The translations under genes and the position numbers were made by a program. From positions 147,474,583 to 147,538,582 of the forward strand of contig NC_071390.1 of the NCBI RefSeq assembly GCF_022682495.2: DNA of 64,000 nucleotides, given 5' to 3'. Source of the stretch: Desmodus rotundus. Its lineage: Eukaryota; Chordata; Mammalia; Chiroptera; Phyllostomidae. The notes under the pieces were generated by a model. That model saw only the letters and a list, made by a program, of their open reading frames with translations. It was not told the DNA's origin and searched no databases. Positions 58,817-64,000 of the stretch are shown piece after piece. Each line of letters begins with the position of its first letter. Position 1 is the first letter of the stretch.

Positions 58817-61579
58817 TGCTGGGACACCGAGGTGACAATTGTGTCCTGTGTTGTTTTTTTTTTAATCTTTTTGGCTTTTTGACCCTTTCATCTCTTGGTG
58901 TGATTGTTAAAGAAAATCCCAAGATCACTTTAAAACTCTAATTTTTTTTACAACAACATCTAATTACAGGACAAAACATCACCAAAAAAAAGCAAAGTCT
59001 CCTGAATGTAGTACAAATGGTAATTAGTAACCCAATGGGGAGTTACCCTCCAGGCAGTTAGTTGTACAGTGAAGTTCTAGAATATACAGGAAACATTATA
59101 AGCTTGAACTTATAAATTTATAGGAATTATCACGAGAAACTTTTATAAAGAGGGAATGCAATGGTGCCCACGATTTTGTCATTGTTTCTGTTTAGAGGAA
59201 GTAACGGGTGAGTCTGGGGCCTCTGAGAACCTCGTGGTGAAGAACTGAGAGGGTCGAGCGCAGAGCCAGGCTTTAAGTTGGATGTGTAGGAAAGCGACAT
59301 TTGGGAAGGAGGCTTAAACACAGGGAGCTCTGACTTAAGCCCAGCCATCCCTGTGTGCTCTGCTCCTCACCAGCCACCTGCAGAACTGGATCTGGCCACC
59401 CCAGGCTCTCACGAGATCAGAGAACCCCAGAGTCTAGCCTCTGAGTCTCACCCTTCTGCGAGTTCAAGGACACAGTCACTTTGGGTCCACATCCTACATC
59501 ATTCTAAAACTTTGTCTTCCCCTGACACAGAGACTTGGAAGCCCTTGCCTAAACTCCTGGTTCCACAGGCCTCCGACTTGCCCTTGACTGTAAGGCTCTA
59601 TATGAAGCATTCACCAGGCTTGCTTCGGCTCTTCTTGGCTTCCTGGCTCTTATCTCACCCCCTCCCCTCATCAGCCTAGTCCCGGTGTCAGACTTGAATT
59701 AGGGTTCAGTGCTTCCTTGGTCTGAGCTCTGTCCAGTCTTCCGAGACTGTGCAGTATTGTGATACAGATGTCATGTCTTTATCACAGGGTAGATTGCATT
59801 CAACAACAAATTTCCAGGGTGAAAGAGATTCCTTTGGAGCCTTAGGATACCCTGAGGTCAAGTTTGTGGTGTAGGTTTGGTTGGGATGCTTGATGCATTG
59901 ACATGAGGGCTCACAGAACATAGTTAAAAAATAAGTCTTCTCAGAGCACATGTTGGCTTTATCTGTACTGTTGATACCTGGAGCCGAAATAACCCAGGCC
60001 ATCCAGTTGCCCATCAACCCCATTTGAATCAAAACAGAAGTGGCTATTGCAGTACTTTCTGAAGATTAAACCCAGAGTTTGACCCTTCAGGCAAAGACTG
60101 AACGGAGCAGAAGCCAGAGAGTCAGTAGCCAAAGGAAAGTTTTGTAGAAACATAAAAATGACTTACAACAGCTACGTGACCCTCTAGAGACTGGTGGGGG
60201 AACCCCAGAAATCACCCAGTGCAGCTCCGTGGTGTCAGAGATGCTGTTTGCCTACGTCGGCATCTTCAGAGACCATCCAAATGTCCAACACACAGTAAGT
60301 GCTCAGTGAAGATCTGATGAGTAAAGGGATAAATTCATAGTTCTTCTGAACAAGACCAAGGGGACCTTGGACAGGAGGGAGAGGGAACTCCTGGCTCTCT
60401 AGGTCTTCTATCCATGAGTTTGGATTTTGAGGTATCTAAACATGATCGATAATGCTTCCAGGCAATAAAGATGGCCTTGGCCTCTTGGAGGAAGCCAAGG
60501 AGCAGGACAAAGAAGCAAGTGTCCTAGGAGGGATGAGATGACAGTATTTTGAAACTAGATGGTTTGGTTGTATGTTAACTTCCTTGTTATTTCTCCTGTG
60601 TCATCCATAAACAATCAGTTTAACATTCTAGTGCTATCACGACTGTGCTGCAGGGAGTAAGTGGGAGGAGTTTATATCCACATTTGGATCAAAGCCTTAA
60701 GGAAGAGCAGGTCTTTGTAGGCTGGCCTAAAATAGCCCTAAAAGGAAGATGGTTTCCAAGGAGACAGGCATCAGGATCGTAAGGACCCAGCTGTCCTTCC
60801 TAGGAGATTCTTAATTTATTGATTTAACTTTTTTAAAAGTCAGTGTTCTGCTTTGCCATGCTATATTTGACCAACCGGAGCCTGTTACTTCCTACAGCTT
60901 AGCACAAACTGAGGACCTGTGGGGGGAAGTGTCTAGAAAACACGCACTTGGCATTCACCTGGGCCTGCCTCTGACCACTGATTGCAGTAAAGCCACAGGG
61001 TTGTCCCCACTAGATCGCCAGCCTCAGGGCGGGGTGGAGAAGACGGAGCCACCCACGTGACAGGAGCTGCTGCCTGCCATCACGTGGAAGTGTCATTGAC
61101 ATCAGTGTTGTTGGGTGACCACACTGATAACACGGAGTATCAATTAAGGGTGAGACAGTTTTGTGGGCAGGTTTCTGACACCCACTGGTTTCAAGTTGAC
61201 TTAAAAATCATTCATTTGCTCCTCCAACAAATAGGTACTTTTGGGACAGGTGGCCTCCACAAGGGGTGGATGCGCTCTCTACTTCCTGCCAGAAGCAGCA
61301 GGAAGACAGGGCTAATTCAGTTTGTAGTCAGGCTGCTACATTTAAGTGTTTCCAAAGGCAGCGTGATATTACAAGTTCTAAGTCAGTGATTGGGGCTGTC
61401 ATTAGGGAACATTTTTTGTTTGGCAACTCAGTATATGACAACATATTTAAAATTTTGTATCAGATTTAATTAGAAACAAATTTTATACCACTTTTATCTG
61501 CGTGATCTCCCCTCCTACACTCCCCCCGCACATTTTGCCATAGGTCTTTTTCTCAAGGGCGATCAGAATTTCCCAACGC
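58817..61579. other. Unassigned sequence
   Basis: The longest interval without an assignment. A cysteine-rich minus-strand frame at 59,706-60,032 (108 codons) overlaps a second at 59,959-60,153, and neither shows a known domain. No repeat, exon or RNA gene recognised. Confidence 0.4.
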
Positions 61580-61800
61580 AGCAGAAGCATAGTTCAGAGG
61601 TAAGGAACTTGGGCTCCGGAGTTGGCAGACCTGCTCAAGCCTTGGGTTTGCTGTGTGTGTCGTATCTTAGGCATCCTGTGCCCTCATTTCTCCACCTGCA
61701 AAGTGAGGGTGGCAGTGCCCACTCACCGAGCAGCCATGAGGCCTAGTGCTGATCTCTGTCGTGCACCCAGCGAAGTGCCTGGCCCATAATAAACAAATAA
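61580..61800 (+). mobile_element. MIR SINE
   Basis: AGAAGCATAGTTCAGAGGTA, AACTTGGGCTCCGGAGTTGG, CTCATTTCTCCACCTGCAAA and AGTGCCTGGCCCATAATAAA give nearly the whole MIR. Confidence 0.85.
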
Positions 61801-64000
61801 CAAAACAAATAATAAAAGCTGTTGAAAATAAAAATTAGCCACTTACATCATCAATACATCTTTTCAATCTCCTATGGTACTTACTCTTTAAAATGTTCTG
61901 TTTCCTCATCAGACCAGGTGACAGAGCAGCTGGTCAGGAACTGTGTTCGCTCTTGGCTCCCCCACCTCACCCCTGCTTTCCCCACATCTCAGGGCTCCCC
62001 TTCTGGTAGCCCCTGGGGTGACCACGCCTGGAGCTTCGAGAAGGTGGTTCGCCAGAGCACAGCCTGGGGCTGACAGAGACTGGGAACCTGGAGGTTCTTC
62101 CGTGAAGTACACCCTCTCTGGAGAGTCGGTGCTGTGCCTCACCGGCCAGGGCCTGCAGGGAACAAGCAGGGGCGGGGGTCTGGCTGCCCTGAGGAGCTTC
62201 CGCTTGGACACTTTGCTTTCCCAAAGCAGGCCTTGGACTGTGTGTGTGTGGTGTGCAGTGTGTTTGTGTGTGTGATGAGTATGTGGAGTGTGTCTGTGAT
62301 ACATGTGATGTGTGTAGTGTGTGTGTTCATTCCTGTGTGTGTGCATGAGCATGTAAGGTGGGACCCTTCCTGAGTTTTCTGCTTGGGCCTGTGTACAGCA
62401 GTCGCCCACATAGGCATCTATGCAGCCTAAGTGCTGCAGCCCCTGCACCCCTGCCTGCTGGACGGTAGATCCGCATCTGGGAGAGGAGTAGGACTTTGCC
62501 GCACAGTGGAAAGATGCCAGCTGCGTTCCTTGCTTCAGAGCAAAGCAGCCTTTCCTGAGCTCCACAATGAGGAGCCCCACCTTTTCCTGGCCCGTGTTTA
62601 CTCCTTTCTCTCAAGTGTCCAGGGACCTCTGAGGAGCCACTTCCACCTGTTTGCAGTGGCCTGGTTCGAAGCGGCGCCGAGGCCTGTGGCTTCTCCGGCC
62701 ACAGATGATCTGGTGGATCCGCACGCAGTGAGGTGGGGTCTGCAGACAGGCGTGGCCCCCTTTCTCACCTGCTGCCCCTCAGGGTCTCCAGATTAACCCT
62801 CCCCCCATCTGTCCAGGATCAACGGAGCCTTTCGTAAATGGTTCCTTTCCAGAGTGCCATCTGTGGTGTGGGAGGGCTCTAACAGACCAACAGCTGGAAT
62901 ATTCAGAGTAGAATTTTCTCCATTTGGGGGCCCAGCCTGCCAATCCTGTGCTCTAACTGTCAGCATGAGAGCAGGGTCTGTGGTTAGATTCCCACAGCCA
63001 CAGCTACCTTTTTTCTCCCTCCCCAGGCAGACCTGTCCCATGGATATTTTCAAGGTAGGAAAACAGATTGCATGTAGCAGACTTAGTGTGAAGACTCCAC
63101 AACCACATGCAGGTTTCTGGTGGATGATTGCCTTGCTGCTCCACCAGTGCTGAGCCATGTGTCTTCTGCTCTCCCTTCGAGGGACCTGCGTGTGTGCCGC
63201 CAGTGGGAGGCCCCTGCCAGGGCTCAGCCTGACCTTGTCCTCACTGACAGCAAGCACCGATTTCCCTCACTACACGGCAGATGAGGTCGGTTCCAGCCTG
63301 GAGATGTCTGGTGCATACTGAAAGCCTGAGGGTGTCCCTGCTGCATGAGCATCTAGAAAGCCACAGGTACAAAGTCATAACGACCCCTAGACCTAGAAAG
63401 TGAACGTCCTATACCCAAGCTGCCAGCTGGAAGCGGCCCTTTGCCTTCTTCCTGTTCCCTGAACACCCTGACATGTGACTGACTTAAAAACAGAGAAAGA
63501 ATGGGAGAAATGTGGCTTGTTTTGATGGGTGCTGTCAGGGAAATATTTAACAATGGAACACGATGAGTTGGGCCCATGGAAAAGGCCTTAGTTACCTGAA
63601 CTGAAATTTCTGTGGTGCCTGAAGTTTCACGACAGTCCCTTTGGAGCTGTGGCAGTGTCAGACTCACCAACGCAGCTGCCAAAACGCGCAGAAGAATCTC
63701 ATTGCGTGTTTCCCCTTTTCATTTTCTCTCCTGGCAGATTGCACCATGGGGGTTGCAGCGAGGTTCTTGGGTACTTCTACCCCATCAGTGTTTATTCTTG
63801 TCATATGGCTGAGTTTTGTGTGGCTTACGTTTTTCAGGGACATGAAATTGGCCCTGGGTTTGAGGTTTCCCTACACACCCCCTTCTGTCTCATCAGAAAA
63901 CACATGCTCATTCTCTGTCGCTGCAGCTGCCTCACAAAACACTGCACAGAGGTGTTGAGAGATGGGACCCTGACCTGAGAGTGAGAACAACAGCTCCTGT
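61801..64000. other. Unassigned sequence with (TG)n-rich tract
   Basis: Apart from the TG tract, nothing recognised. The 223-codon minus-strand frame at 61,909-62,580 runs through the tract (His-Thr repeats) and is accidental. Frames to the window end carry no domain. Confidence 0.45.
62237..62347. repeat. (TG)n-rich imperfect repeat
   Basis: About 110 bp of GTGTGT units broken by GATG and GAGT words. Probably a decayed microsatellite. Confidence 0.85.

Noticed and set aside
61909..62580. 223-codon minus-strand open frame, the longest in the window
   Set aside because: It passes through a TG/CA repeat that gives His-Thr runs, has no domain, and overlaps frames on the other strand.
1..64000. 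HeliBat-type Helitrons
   Set aside because: I looked for the characteristic Helitron ends and 3' hairpin plus CTRR and saw no convincing case; absence is noted only as weak lineage evidence.

Overview
The window looks like 64 kb of gene-poor nuclear DNA from a bat. The evidence is a set of tRNA-derived SINEs of the bat VES type: Pol III box A and box B, then a CT-rich arm, then an ATAAATAAA(n) tail. They occur in both orientations, and several have intact target-site duplications. Two 5'-truncated LINE-1 tails match a 3' UTR type that I associate with bats, and there are several non-autonomous or decayed DNA transposons. No HeliBat Helitron ends were seen, which argues weakly against a vespertilionid and fits another yangochiropteran family. 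This assignment rests on remembered consensus sequences, not on a search.

I recognise no functional protein-coding gene, tRNA, snRNA or CRISPR. Almost all open reading frames are short and accidental, or lie inside repeats. The only protein-coding remnants I can identify belong to mobile elements: L1 ORF2 C-terminus, mariner transposase C-terminus, and an ERVL-like pol/integrase region.

Layout. 0-6 kb: an ancient LINE split by a short TIR transposon, an old dispersed repeat split by a mariner-like element, two adjacent SINEs, an antisense LTR-like repeat and an L1 3' UTR. 9-16.6 kb: mostly L1 of several ages, with one clean VES insertion. 17-20.7 kb: a decayed ERVL-class provirus with two LTR-like flanks and an integrase relic. 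21.4-22.7 kb: a three-layer nest of repeats. 22.8-31 kb: mostly sequence I cannot assign, with MIR pieces, one SINE and one LTR-like repeat. 31.7-34.5 kb: a second, different mariner, a SINE, a Tigger-like element and an antisense L1 carrying a 270 bp pyrimidine tract. 35-51 kb: L1, L2, MIR, hAT and SINE insertions. 51-64 kb: mostly unassigned, with a cluster of hAT-type elements at 56.6-58.8 kb.

The main interest is stratigraphy: nested insertions with readable target-site duplications give a relative order of element activity. I found no convincing sign of a previously undescribed biological system. The most speculative candidate is a splice-site-flanked 41-codon cassette at 51,289-51,425, partly derived from an LTR-like repeat.
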